The position numbers and the translations under genes are program-made. A DNA stretch of 64,000 bases from Saccharomycopsis malanga (lineage: Eukaryota > Ascomycota > Saccharomycetes > Ascoideales > Saccharomycopsidaceae): NCBI GenBank assembly GCA_004014935.1, contig CP025323.1, forward strand, positions 3,053,001 through 3,117,000, read 5' to 3'. The notes below the pieces were generated by a model. It saw nothing but the letters and a program-made list of their open reading frames with translations. It was not told where the DNA came from and did not search any database. The first letter of the stretch is position 1. Every line of letters starts with the position of its first letter. Positions 1 through 10,300 of the stretch are shown here, one piece after another.

Positions 1-1166
1 GAGTCAACAGTGATGATGTCAAATCAAATAGTTCCAATGCTGAAGAAATACATAAAAATACCCTTATATTTGAATTTGTTGCTGATTCACGCTTCTCCAA
101 CTTATTTGAATCCTATAACGAACTCAATGTCGCTAAAGATATCGATCGCCCATTTAATATAGACATGTTTTTCAAATCAAAGCAAAATTATGAATATAAA
201 TTGGCTCATGCTGACAAAATGGACATATCTATGAATTTGAACGCTGAAAGATCTTCTGATGTCGATAGTTCTATCATGGATGATACTGAAAGCTTTTTGA
301 ATTATGATATTGCTAGAAAAGCTTTGGGGGTTGATAGACATTTGGATGAAGATAAAGACGAACATATAATCACGCCAGACATTCAGGGAGATTATAATAG
401 AATCTCCCCATTCGATAATATCCAACCGAGCCCTGATTTGTCACGCAGATTACCTCATATTCCATTTGTGGGAAACATCACCGCTGATATTGATACTTCT
501 ATTACGTATATTACCTTCGATACTAACTCCTGGCTCAAAAACTGTGGAAAAATTTATAAAATCTTCAAGAATTGCACTTTAAACAAAAATGTCAGACTCA
601 GTTTAAGAATATCCTTACCTCTTCTTGTTTATCAAGAATTGAGGTCATTAAGAAAATCAGAGGATTCCTTTTTGAGTGATTCAGCAACTAGATGTGTTAT
701 CACTATCAAAAACCTCTATAATGACAACGTAGTCTTTTTTCAAAAGAATTACGACAAAACCAATCCTCAAACTCATGAAACCTTGTTGTTATTAGTCAAG
801 CCTGATGGGTCAACCACCCTCAATTTAAATGATACTTGTGATATGGGAGACAAGAATCCAACTTTCAAAGCTATTGATGACTCAATTTTGTCGTCTGTAG
901 CGAAATCTTCCAAATTGATAAAAAAAAATTACCTCGCGATGCTCAACGAAAACCATTATGGAAAAATAGATGATAATTCAATGCTTATGTGTGGAGGAAA
1001 AGAACTCAACGCCCAAGATTTGTACAATTTCAAGTATAATATTCTCATTACCGATAATAGACCTTTGCGTCTTAAGGCCAGATCCATCAATGTAAACGCC
1101 TATCAAAACAAATGGTTGTTTTACAACTTGGAAAAGATCAATCTAGAGAAGGCTTGTCTTGATTGA
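1..1166 (+). CDS. EST/SMG-like protein, C-terminal PIN domain (5' end outside window)
   Basis: The reading frame is open from base 3 to the stop at 1164-1166, so only the last ~387 residues are seen and the start lies upstream. The C-terminal half reads as a PIN nuclease-like domain. It begins at the strand ending ITFDTNSWL (Asp near visible residue 173). It continues with the acidic positions LVYQELRSLR, AIDDSIL and ITDNRPLRLKA, the four-acid pattern of PIN domains. The WLKNCGKIYK signature and the closing LRLKA helix resemble the C-terminal PIN domain of yeast Esl1/Esl2 (EST1/SMG-like) rather than Swt1, which is encoded separately at 53862. The segment before the domain is acidic and low in complexity. 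The Esl assignment is inference from the PIN domain alone, because the 14-3-3-like helical part is outside the window. Confidence 0.6.
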   Translation, partial: VNSDDVKSNSSNAEEIHKNTLIFEFVADSRFSNLFESYNELNVAKDIDRPFNIDMFFKSKQNYEYKLAHADKMDISMNLNAERSSDVDSSIMDDTESFLNYDIARKALGVDRHLDEDKDEHIITPDIQGDYNRISPFDNIQPSPDLSRRLPHIPFVGNITADIDTSITYITFDTNSWLKNCGKIYKIFKNCTLNKNVRLSLRISLPLLVYQELRSLRKSEDSFLSDSATRCVITIKNLYNDNVVFFQKNYDKTNPQTHETLLLLVKPDGSTTLNLNDTCDMGDKNPTFKAIDDSILSSVAKSSKLIKKNYLAMLNENHYGKIDDNSMLMCGGKELNAQDLYNFKYNILITDNRPLRLKARSINVNAYQNKWLFYNLEKINLEKACLD

Positions 1167-2504
1167 TTTATTTACTTTTGCTAGCAGCCAAATTTTGCAT
1201 TTTGTTCCTAAGTTTTTGTTACTATATTTGTTTATTTTTGTTCTTGTTCTCATCAATGTTTTTCTCTTTCTTGTTATTTTATTCGTTTGCGGTATTCATC
1301 TCATTTGCACCTTTTGTTAATTGAACATTGATCATTTTCAGCTACATTTTGTATAAGTTAATGTCATATTGTAAGTATTGACTTTTTTAGCTACATGTTG
1401 TAGAAGCAAAGGCTAAGAATATATTTACAGTTGATGTCTGTATGCTGTAAATCAAGATAAGTCTGAAACTATACATTAACTATTGATAATTTGACCATTA
1501 TATTTTCAAGTGGACAATAAAAGTGTAGGCAATAGTTTATGGTACGTCATCCAAACAGTAAAGTGAATTTTGTCACATAGCCTGAAACTTGCAACCCAAA
1601 TACTTAGTTCCTACAAATTCTGCTTGAGAGTTTTAGCCACTTTTGAATTATAATGTATTCAATCCATAGATTACTGAATGTTCATTTCATAGATCGTTTT
1701 CAAAGCTTTTGAAATAATTTAACGCTAGTATACATTGTCCATCATGAATACTTGTGAATTAAGACGAATCATATGAGTTAATAATTAATACAAAATGTGG
1801 GTTGACTTACTATCATATTTCAAGAAACTATATTGATATACAAAAAAGATATATACTGCAAGAAGTTAGTAAAGCAAAACTTTAAAGACACAATTTTTAA
1901 AACATCCAATTATGCACGGGTCAGATAATGGCCAGTATCTACAAAAATTCTGGCCTGTTTAAAGATAAATCCTCAATAATGTTCGGATGTCCCTATCTGT
2001 AAAATTCATCATTCAATGCTATAATTGATAGATGCTAGTAGTGAAACAACATACCATGCAAAACTTGCTATTGATACAAAATACCAATCTATAAACCAAA
2101 CAAAAACCCTTTTCTTTGTATCCTCCAGAACATCGAAGATTCATGAAAAACATAAGAATTATCACCTTCTATATATACTGCTCCGTTGAAAAATTTTTAT
2201 TGCCTTGATCTGCATGCAAATGTTAGTATCTGCATAAGGATGCGCAAGGCACGCTACGAGCACGTCAAGACACGTCATCCCACTACGCCCCACATCAACC
2301 TTTAGATCACGAGCCCTGTCCTTTTACGCTTGAAAGTGAAATGTTTTGTTTATTTTTTGACCCTTTACCTGGATAAAAATAAACAAGATTTTTGCAAATG
2401 TTGAAACATTTTCATAACATCAAGAAGCAAAAATTAAGTGTATCAAAATTAGTTGAGAGAGTGTCCGCATTTTTTTAGGAATACTTAAGTTTCTTACTGT
2501 CAAA
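1167..2504. other. Intergenic: 3' flank of the PIN gene and SWE1 promoter
   Basis: This 1.3-kb stretch has no ORF of note. The first half is T-rich and looks like a 3' flank. A short GC-richer island at about 2240-2310 stands out from AT-rich surroundings and carries the paired CACGTCA motifs listed separately. I see no tRNA or repeat. Confidence 0.6.
2261..2277. promoter_or_regulatory. Paired CACGTCA (TGACGTG) motifs upstream of SWE1
   Basis: CACGTCA occurs at 2261 and again at 2271, exactly 10 bp apart, about 230 bp before the SWE1 start. On the other strand each reads TGACGTG, a CRE/ATF-type half site. One helical turn between copies suggests co-operative binding, but binding is inference. 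Confidence 0.35.
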
Positions 2505-4805
2505 ATGAGCAAGCGGAAGAGAGAGTCTACGTCGCCTAAACAAACGGCGAGCCCATTCATGCATCAATCGACGCCTATTTCTCTGAATCCTCATAAACTT
2601 AATTTATCTCATAGTGCTTTCAACATTCATGCCGGAAAGATTACAAAATCAAATAGCACGAATACCTTACTCAATAATAGTTTCAGTTTCAACAATGGTA
2701 TTTCGTTATTGACCAATAGTACCAGCGTGGATATGGATTTAGATTTACCTTCATGGAAACCCAAGCCGCCAAAGTATAATACACCAATTGTGTTGCAAAA
2801 GCAAATCCACAGTTCAACTTCATCCTCTTCTATTGAATCCTCGCTTTCTTTAGCTCAGTCATCCAATACCAGCTCTGTAGAAAACCTTTCTATTGGTCCT
2901 AATTCTTTACCTAATGAAATGTCTACTCCCAATAATTCTTTCAAGTTTGTCAAGCCCTTACAGACAGCCTTCAACTCTTCTGGCCTTCTATCTAAGAAGA
3001 AAAACAAATCGTTATCGGCAGTCAATTCTCAACTGGTATTACAATCACCCATGGTGTTCAATCAAAATGGGATCCTTATAGAGCGCAAATCCAACCTATC
3101 GTTCCCTGATACGCCCTGTAAGTCCGTCAGTAGTGTAATCACCGACACCAGCAGCTTGCCTAACACATCTGGGGACCTAATAAACTTTCTGAAGAAAACT
3201 GCTCGGCAACTATTATCAGAATTCAAAGCCAGCAAAAACCCGACAAATCTTCAATATATGGAGGATGAGTTCGAGAATTTAGACAGTTTTGATCAAGATT
3301 CATTACGGAAATTCAGCAACCGGTTTAGAAGTAAAAACACTAAAAATATTTCCATTTCAGTATCGTCTAGTTATGACAATCATTCTCCTTTGTCTAAAGA
3401 AATGTATGACGACTTTCATTCTCCAGTGATGACAAGATTTGCTCGCAAAAAGAAGAATAAAGAGCAAACCCCTGTTCCTTTAAACACGTCTTGTAACTAT
3501 GAAAATGAATTTCTATCCAAACCAAGTTTCAAACATGGCAATTCTAAAAAGTTGCAATTAACTGTCAATAGCACAGCGTTGCATGGGTCAAAGTTTTCAG
3601 CATTAAGAACTCCTACAACCCCTATATTCACCGATACGGAGATGCTAGCTAACAACAATCCGTTTCTTACTAAACATTTTGGCTCTCAGTTTAAAATCCT
3701 CGGGAAAGGAGAGTTTTCCAAGGTTTATAGAGTAGATTTCCAGGAAAGCATCTATGCTATTAAGCAATTAGTCTACAATAACAAAGGCTCTGTTGGCTGC
3801 AACAAATATACCAATGCTTCTCGTAGTATTGATACGAAACTCAATAATGACAAGATATCCGATCATTTGGGTATAAGGAGTAACACCAAGCTAGCCATAA
3901 ATGAGGAAGTCGAGATTTTAAATGCTATTAAGATATATCAACTGCAGAATCAAAAAAATGATAATGCCAAATACATTATAAGTTATGTTGACTTTTTTCT
4001 GCACGAGGGCAATGATTATATCATAACTCAATTCTATGCAAATGGCTCATTGGATCAATTTCTATTAAGTCATGGCATTAGTAACAGACTAGACGAGTTC
4101 CGGATATGGAAGATTTTGTTAGAGTTATCTAAAGGGTTATGTTTTTTACATGGCAATGGCATTATCCATTTAGATTTGAAGCCTGCTAACATTTTTATTT
4201 CCAACGAGGGACATTTAAAAATCGGTGACTTTGGCCTATCTACTATTCACAGTGATGCTGAATCCAATGCTGGTAAGTTTGATAAAGAGGGTGATCGTGA
4301 ATACATCGCTCCTGAAGTTTTGTCAAGTTCTATATATGATACGCCCGCTGATATTTTCTCTCTAGGTTTAATCATTGTGGAGATAGCTGCTAATATCTAT
4401 TTGCCAGATAATGGCGTTTCTTGGCAAAAATTGAGAAATGGGGACTTATCCGATGCCGGAAATTTGTCCACGTTAGTAGATGATAACAGCGATATTTCTC
4501 ATGGAAATACCAATTTTGTCAATGATGGTAAAACTCTTGATCTTTTGGTTCATTGGATGATTGAGCCAGACTACAAAAATCGGCCAACCATTACACAACT
4601 TCTTAACTTGTTTGAATTGACATATATCGAATATGTCCGTAAAAAGCCTGCTACAATTCATGAAGCTGAGTACGACGTGGCTGCTCAATTACACGACCGT
4701 CTGAGTGACTTCAATGATATTATGATTGAGGAAAATATTTATGATTTTGATAGCCATTATCAATCTGTCAATGATTTGTACTCCTTGAACAAATTTCAAC
4801 ATTAA
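2505..4805 (+). CDS. SWE1: Wee1-family mitosis inhibitor kinase Swe1
   Basis: A 766-residue protein that would phosphorylate the conserved tyrosine of Cdk1 and delay mitosis, for example when bud morphogenesis fails. Residues 1-~385 are Ser/Thr/Asn-rich and contain many SP/TP sites, as in Swe1 regulatory tails. The kinase domain starts near residue 392 with the glycine loop GKGEFSKVY. The ATP-binding lysine is in YAIKQL (~420). The catalytic loop is HLDLKPANI (~555), where Leu replaces the Arg of HRD as is usual in the Wee1 group. DFG follows near 575, then GDREYIAPEVL. An insert of ~45 residues follows the VAIK lysine, typical of Wee1 kinases. The ATG at 2505 is the first in frame after an AT-rich leader. 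Family assignment is firm; the Swe1 name follows from the single-copy yeast orthologue. Confidence 0.92.
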   Translation: MSKRKRESTSPKQTASPFMHQSTPISLNPHKLNLSHSAFNIHAGKITKSNSTNTLLNNSFSFNNGISLLTNSTSVDMDLDLPSWKPKPPKYNTPIVLQKQIHSSTSSSSIESSLSLAQSSNTSSVENLSIGPNSLPNEMSTPNNSFKFVKPLQTAFNSSGLLSKKKNKSLSAVNSQLVLQSPMVFNQNGILIERKSNLSFPDTPCKSVSSVITDTSSLPNTSGDLINFLKKTARQLLSEFKASKNPTNLQYMEDEFENLDSFDQDSLRKFSNRFRSKNTKNISISVSSSYDNHSPLSKEMYDDFHSPVMTRFARKKKNKEQTPVPLNTSCNYENEFLSKPSFKHGNSKKLQLTVNSTALHGSKFSALRTPTTPIFTDTEMLANNNPFLTKHFGSQFKILGKGEFSKVYRVDFQESIYAIKQLVYNNKGSVGCNKYTNASRSIDTKLNNDKISDHLGIRSNTKLAINEEVEILNAIKIYQLQNQKNDNAKYIISYVDFFLHEGNDYIITQFYANGSLDQFLLSHGISNRLDEFRIWKILLELSKGLCFLHGNGIIHLDLKPANIFISNEGHLKIGDFGLSTIHSDAESNAGKFDKEGDREYIAPEVLSSSIYDTPADIFSLGLIIVEIAANIYLPDNGVSWQKLRNGDLSDAGNLSTLVDDNSDISHGNTNFVNDGKTLDLLVHWMIEPDYKNRPTITQLLNLFELTYIEYVRKKPATIHEAEYDVAAQLHDRLSDFNDIMIEENIYDFDSHYQSVNDLYSLNKFQH

Positions 4806-5798
4806 AAAAAAAAAAAGAAAAAGAAAAAGAAAACAGCAAGTGGGAAGTTCTTTTGTCTCATTAAACCCAGAAACAACTTGAACAGTTATTTTGACAAAAT
4901 CTTTTTGTATTTCGCCTGTACACACAAAATACTTAGTTCTCTTTTTACTTTATATTTTTGCAATTCTTAATTTCACTTGGTTTTCACTAACTTTTGTTTC
5001 TCTATTTTTTTTTTTTTGACATCTGCTTTGTTAAAAACTTTAATTTTTTTTTCTCTTATCTGCTTTGTTTAATATTTCTCACCTTATATTATATTAAATT
5101 TTAATTTTGTTCTTCGGTTTTGCTTTTTACTTTTTTTACGCTGGGCTTTATATTTTATTGAATTTTATTTTCTCTATTGTTCGACTTAGACTGTTGTTAG
5201 ATTCCTGTTCCATATAACACGTACTTGAATTTTATTTTAAACATCTGGAACTTTCTGTTTCAACTTTCAGCTTGTATTTACTGTCTGACCAATATAATTA
5301 TCCCCAGGCTCTTGATAGAGCATTTAACAATATTTTTTATCAATATTACCAACAATACTTGCGATAGCGATGAGATTTGTTAAGTCAATGTAGATATTCC
5401 AATATTCAAATGTGGAAACAAAGATAAGTACAGCTTCTCAAAAGCCGCTTATATGATTGTCTAATGGTAAATGTCAAGTAGACTCCTTGCGTCTTCTTCG
5501 AAAAAATGTTAACGAAACCTTTTAACATAACGCATAGCTACAAGTTGATTTCTATTATTTATAGCCACTATTGAATTGGCGAAAAATAGACATAAAATAA
5601 CTATATTGCAGCCTGTGAAATATAGCAATACCTCTTAACCTGGGACTAAGAGGAAAACCCTAAAATAAAAGAGAACTCTAAAAACAAATGTTAAGTAGTC
5701 TAATAATATACGAACATGAAGCAAACGTACTTAAATCTATTACCAAATGGCTATTATATATGCGAACTAAAATAGGTATGATTGACAGTTAATTATGA
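4806..5798. other. Intergenic between convergent SWE1 and PXR1
   Basis: Both neighbouring genes end here. The first 25 bases after the SWE1 stop are an A-rich purine run, followed by long T-rich tracts (about 4940-5170) typical of yeast 3' flanks. At ~1 kb it is long for two converging 3' ends, but I find no ORF, tRNA B-box or repeat. Confidence 0.6.
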
Positions 5799-6875
5799 TT
5801 AATTGGCAACCATGAAAATCTCTTTCAAAGCTTGTTGATCCATTGTAGCAGCTCTTTTCTGTTTTATATATCTTGATCGAGCAGCAAATCTGCTAGACAC
5901 AGTTTTCTCTTTGATCTCCTCATCACTAGTAGTTTCCTCTTTAGTTTTCTTTGATTTCTTGTCCTTCTTTTTTTTGTCAGATTCTGATGACTTGGAGGAC
6001 CTCTGCTCTATATCAGAACTATTCAGACTGTCATTCTTGTGCATCCTATCATTTTTATTATTATTTTCCTTCTTCTCCTTCTTACTACTCTTTTCCTTCT
6101 TCTTCTTCTTCTCCTTTTTCTCCTTTTTCTCCTTCTTCTCTTTTTTCTCAATCTTCTCAATCTTCTCCTTCTTCTCCTTCTTTTCCTTCTTTTCCTTCTT
6201 TTCCTTCTTTTCCTTCTTTTCCTTCTTTTCCTTCTTTTCCTTCTTTTCCTTCTTTTCCTTCTTTTCCTTCTTCTCCTTCTTTTCTTTTTTGTCCTTGTCC
6301 TTTTTGTCTTTCTTTTCCTTTTCTACTATTTTGTCCTTCTTTTCTTTGCTAAACTTTTGCTTTTTCAACTTCTTGCTTTCAGTATCAGAATCAGATTCTT
6401 CTTCATCTCTAGATCTCTTTTTTGTAAGACCATTGTCCTCACTTCCGTCCAAAAACTTTTTTCTCTCAGCATCCCAAGTGCTCTTCATGGTCTCACTTTT
6501 TACAAAAGAAATACCCCACTTTCCATTAATAATGTTGTTCTTCCGCTGCCTTTCAAGTTCATTTGAAATTTCGTCTTCTTTTCCATTAAGTTTCCCTAAG
6601 ATACGTTGAAACACATCAAGTCCCACTATGTCATCGTTCATATCAGCATTTTGATGCTTTTTTGCCAATTTAGAACCTAACCCTACTCTGTCGTCTTTTA
6701 TGGACACCTTAACGTGAGTTGTCGTAGCATGAGAAACCATACCTAATCCTGAGCCTGGTTTCCATCCCAACTTTTGTAAGTATTTAGTTCCGAATCGTTC
6801 CACATCATTAGACCAATTTGTATTTCTTGGGTCTAAACCAAATCTCTGTTTATTTTTTGGTGCTGCAAGACCCAT
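5799..6875 (-). CDS. PXR1: G-patch nucleolar protein Pxr1 (Gno1)
   Basis: A 358-residue homologue of yeast Pxr1/Gno1, which works with the helicase Prp43 in rRNA and snoRNA 3'-end processing in the nucleolus. The N-terminus MGLAAPKNKQRFGLDPRN is the family signature. The G-patch spans about residues 26-72 (GTKYLQKLGWKPGSGLG, ending RVGLG). Residues ~140-330 are almost wholly Lys/Glu, including a perfect KEK repeat of about 30 residues (a DNA tandem repeat, listed separately). The S. cerevisiae protein is shorter (271 residues), and the expanded charged tail accounts for the difference. The ATG at 6875 gives the conserved N-terminus. PAC and RRPE motifs lie upstream, as expected for a ribosome-biogenesis gene. 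Confidence 0.93.
   Translation of the reverse strand: MGLAAPKNKQRFGLDPRNTNWSNDVERFGTKYLQKLGWKPGSGLGMVSHATTTHVKVSIKDDRVGLGSKLAKKHQNADMNDDIVGLDVFQRILGKLNGKEDEISNELERQRKNNIINGKWGISFVKSETMKSTWDAERKKFLDGSEDNGLTKKRSRDEEESDSDTESKKLKKQKFSKEKKDKIVEKEKKDKKDKDKKEKKEKKEKKEKKEKKEKKEKKEKKEKKEKKEKKEKKEKKEKIEKIEKKEKKEKKEKKEKKKKKEKSSKKEKKENNNKNDRMHKNDSLNSSDIEQRSSKSSESDKKKKDKKSKKTKEETTSDEEIKEKTVSSRFAARSRYIKQKRAATMDQQALKEIFMVAN
6181..6270. repeat. Perfect 9-bp tandem repeat, ten copies, in PXR1
   Basis: The unit TTTTCCTTC is repeated ten times without error on the plus strand. It encodes KEK per unit on the minus strand. Flanking DNA (about 6085-6345) is an imperfect continuation. The repeat is in frame, so copy-number changes alter only tail length. 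Confidence 0.95.
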
Positions 6876-7331
6876 TGATAACCACCTTTATTCTTTAACA
6901 CCGAATGCTCCTTATACTAGAATATCTGTCAATAGCTCAATTAAGAAGATATTAATACTTTATACTGATAAATAACAGTAAAAAAATTTTTTTCTCTAAG
7001 TAGCACCTGATCCGATGCGATGAGTCGCGCGTAGTTGCGTGAAGACGCATATTCCTACATAATTGCGCTTACCGTTCAGATTTGAACTTACAATAGGGTA
7101 GATAAAAAGGCAATTGAGCAAAATTAGTTTGGAACAGACCAAAAAGTATATAAAAAAATGAGATGATGAAAAAAGTATTTCGAGACATGGAGGGAACAAT
7201 AGTCTAAACAATATTTAACCATTAATGATTAATGTGGAACGACACGAAGAAAAGAGAAACTATGTATAAAATATTTCAAAATGAACAACAAAACAGTAGA
7301 CCAAAATGTAGCAGGGTTTGATTCAGAATAA
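6876..7331. other. Intergenic: PXR1 promoter and PSE1 3' flank
   Basis: This 456-bp spacer lies between two minus-strand genes. The part near PXR1 carries PAC and RRPE motifs (listed separately). The rest is unremarkable AT-rich 3' flank of PSE1. Confidence 0.6.
6980..7024 (-). promoter_or_regulatory. RRPE and PAC boxes of the PXR1 promoter
   Basis: An A7T7 stretch at 6980-6993 contains the RRPE core AAAAATTTT. The PAC core GCGATGAG lies at 7017-7024. Both are 105-150 bp upstream of the PXR1 start. In yeasts this pair (bound by Stb3 and by Dot6/Tod6) drives ribosome-biogenesis genes, which matches the role of PXR1. The motifs are seen directly; binding is inferred. Confidence 0.7.
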
Positions 7332-10300
7332 CTAACTGAACCATTTGTGTATGAGTTCTTGTTCCTCACCACTGTATTTTTGTAATAAGGACATGGCGTC
7401 ATTTTGAGGCACTGTGCTGAGAAGTTGTTTGGCAGCAATTACAGACTTTTCAGCAGTTTTACTACTCAAAGAACCATTTAAAAGAGCTTGAATAACAGAA
7501 TCAATGACTTTAGGAACGTTTTTCTGAACTGCTGGATGGTTATTTTCGATCAAATGAGCCAAGAAGGAATATGAAAAAGGAGCGCTTTGGTTATCAACAA
7601 CAATAGGCAAGCCTTGAATCCAGTTTTCGATCATGGCGTCGAGATTATTAATTCTGGATCCATAAACATGCAAAACTTTAGCAATGGCAGTGACAGCATT
7701 TTCAGTGGCAGTAATATTGTCGTCTTGTTTAGCGTCTGGCACACTGATCATTTTGAACAATGGCTCTAAAGCAGCAATGGAGAAATCAGCATATTGGTCA
7801 TGTCCGTTTAAAGCAGCAACACCAACTATATATGAAGCAACTTCTCTGATGGAAGAATATGGGCTGGTCAAAGATTCACCTACCGGGTGGATGAATAAGT
7901 CCTTGAAAATGGCAGAATCAGCGCCTGCGTGTTCAGTAAGATCAGAAATCATGCATAAACCGCATAATTTCAAAGACTTGTTGCTTTCGTTCAAAAGAGT
8001 TTGAAGAGTGGCACCTAATTGTTGGAAAGCTGGGACAAATTTGGCTTTGGAGAATTTGAAGACAGTAGAAATGGTTTTATTGATTTCATCCAACAATTCT
8101 TCGTCAGTGAATTCATTGTTTTCATCCTCAACGCCTTCGTCGTATTGTTCTTCGCCTTCATTTTCAGCTTCGTCCCGCTCTTTGATTCTTTTGTAGACAG
8201 CCTTCAAGTTTTCATTAACGGAATTTACAAAAGCAGACAATTGAGCAGTGCTTAATGGATCATCACCAATGATGATTAAACAGTTGTAGAAAGCGTTATA
8301 GTAGCTGACCAAAATGTCAACAAGAGGTTCACCTTCCAAACATTCAATCAATTTTTGAGCAATGTTGTTCCATAAAGCCAAAGTTTCATTAGATTTATTT
8401 CCAGAAGCAGCTTTAGCAGCGGACAAAAAAGTTGGCAAACTTCCAGCAGCAGAATCACGAACACCATCATGGAAATAAAAGTCCAAAGCAGGTAACAAGA
8501 TTTCATTGACTATAGGAGGAACATATGGGTTGAAAGAAGCTTGTAAGACATCAGCATATGCTTTCAAAATTTCCATTGCAGCAACCTTGTCATCCAAAAC
8601 AGCGGTATGCAAAGCAACATGTTTGCCTCCCAATGGATACACTTCCCATTGTTCATCCTGATTGACATCATCACCTTCATCAACTAACTTTATGATTTGC
8701 TCGGCTTTGGCTTGTTCTATAAGAGAAGGCAAAACCTCAGGAAGATATGGTAAGAAGTCAGTACCAATGATAGTACATATAGTGTTCCAACCTTGTTCCA
8801 AATAAGGTTTGACCGGATCGTCGTCATCTTCAGTTGTTTTCTGTATATGGGCAAAGATTTGAATCAACTGTTGAGAGTGTTGGGAAAACTTCTCCTTACC
8901 AACAGCAGCAGCAATCAATGTGGAACATTCAATACTCTTGGCTTTCAATAATCTGTTTTCTTTACCCAAATCAGACTGGAGAACATTGAACAACAATGGC
9001 ATAAGGGTATCGTAGTATTTGATGAACTTTGTTTCAGCTGCGTCTGCAACAATTGCAATGGTGGTTAACACTTGCTCTTGAACGTATCTGTGGGGACCTT
9101 GCAATAAAGTTAACAAGTTTGTCAATAAATCGTCCAAATAAGGTTCAAGAATGTCCTTGGATGCGTTTTCGGAAAAGTTAACAAGGGCAGCAGCAGCATG
9201 AGTCTGCACTCTTGGGACCGAATCGTTAGTTAATTTGGAAATCAATGCTGGGAGTATTCTGTCGCCAGAATTTTTTTGAATGAGATCGGCAAAATCTGTA
9301 GAAATCTGTCCCAAAGCGTTACAACAAGCATATTGCACTCTTGGATGTGGGTCATTCAACAATGGCAAGATCAAATCCAAGATTCTTGGAATTTCCACAA
9401 TCAACACATCACTGCATCCTTCTGCCGCAGCAGATAAGGCCATCAAAGCAGCTTGACGTTCTCTCCAGTTAGCAGAATTAATCATTTGAGTCAAATATTT
9501 GAACAATGGCTCAGCCAATACTTTACCTCCAAGACTCAAAGCAGCTCTATCCAAAGAGTTACGGGCAGCTTCGTATTCTTCCTCATCTTGTGAGTCTCTG
9601 TCTGTATTGTTATTCCATTCGGTTGCTTCTTCATCATCAATGCAAATTTCAGTCATTAATTGCAAAGTAAGAACAACCATTACTTCAGAGTAGGAAGGTT
9701 CCAATTTACACATGTTAGGCGAGGCTTCACAAAAGGTAGTTAACAATTCCAAAGAAGCCAATCTTGTACTAGATTCAAGATCGGTATTCTTTGTAATGGT
9801 GGAACAGAATTGAATAATGGTAGGTAACATTGGTTTGAACATTTTTGGAGCCAAACTGACCAACTCAATAAGAGATTCCAACTCAGAAGTCAAAGCCTCC
9901 TCTTTTGATTCTTCCAAATATCTTGGGAGACCATTTAATAAGGTTGGCAAAAGCGGACTGAAAGAGCCCCACTTTTTCTTTGGAACACATTGGAAGTATG
10001 CAACAAAAGCACTACTGGCAGCAATTCTAACCAAATCGTCTGAATCGGAGAAACCATTGTTGAAAATTGTCAACATTTTGTCAATGTGTGGAACAATTAT
10101 GGAAGGCTGAGCAGAAAACACTCTAAATGCAGATTCTCTAAAACTAACATCATTGGAACTGGTAGCTTCGAAAAGTGTAGGTAGCAAGTTGTTCCATGTG
10201 CCTGGAGGCGATATTTCACTCTTGGCAATTTCAGAAATAGCATCGGCCAACTTATGTCTAACACCCTTGGTTTGTTCGGCAATAAACCCATCGTAAAGTA

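Noticed and set aside
5911-6609. Long plus-strand frames of Phe/Ser/Leu antisense to PXR1
   Set aside because: They are the complement of the Lys/Glu repeat in PXR1; the 9-bp repeat keeps all frames open.
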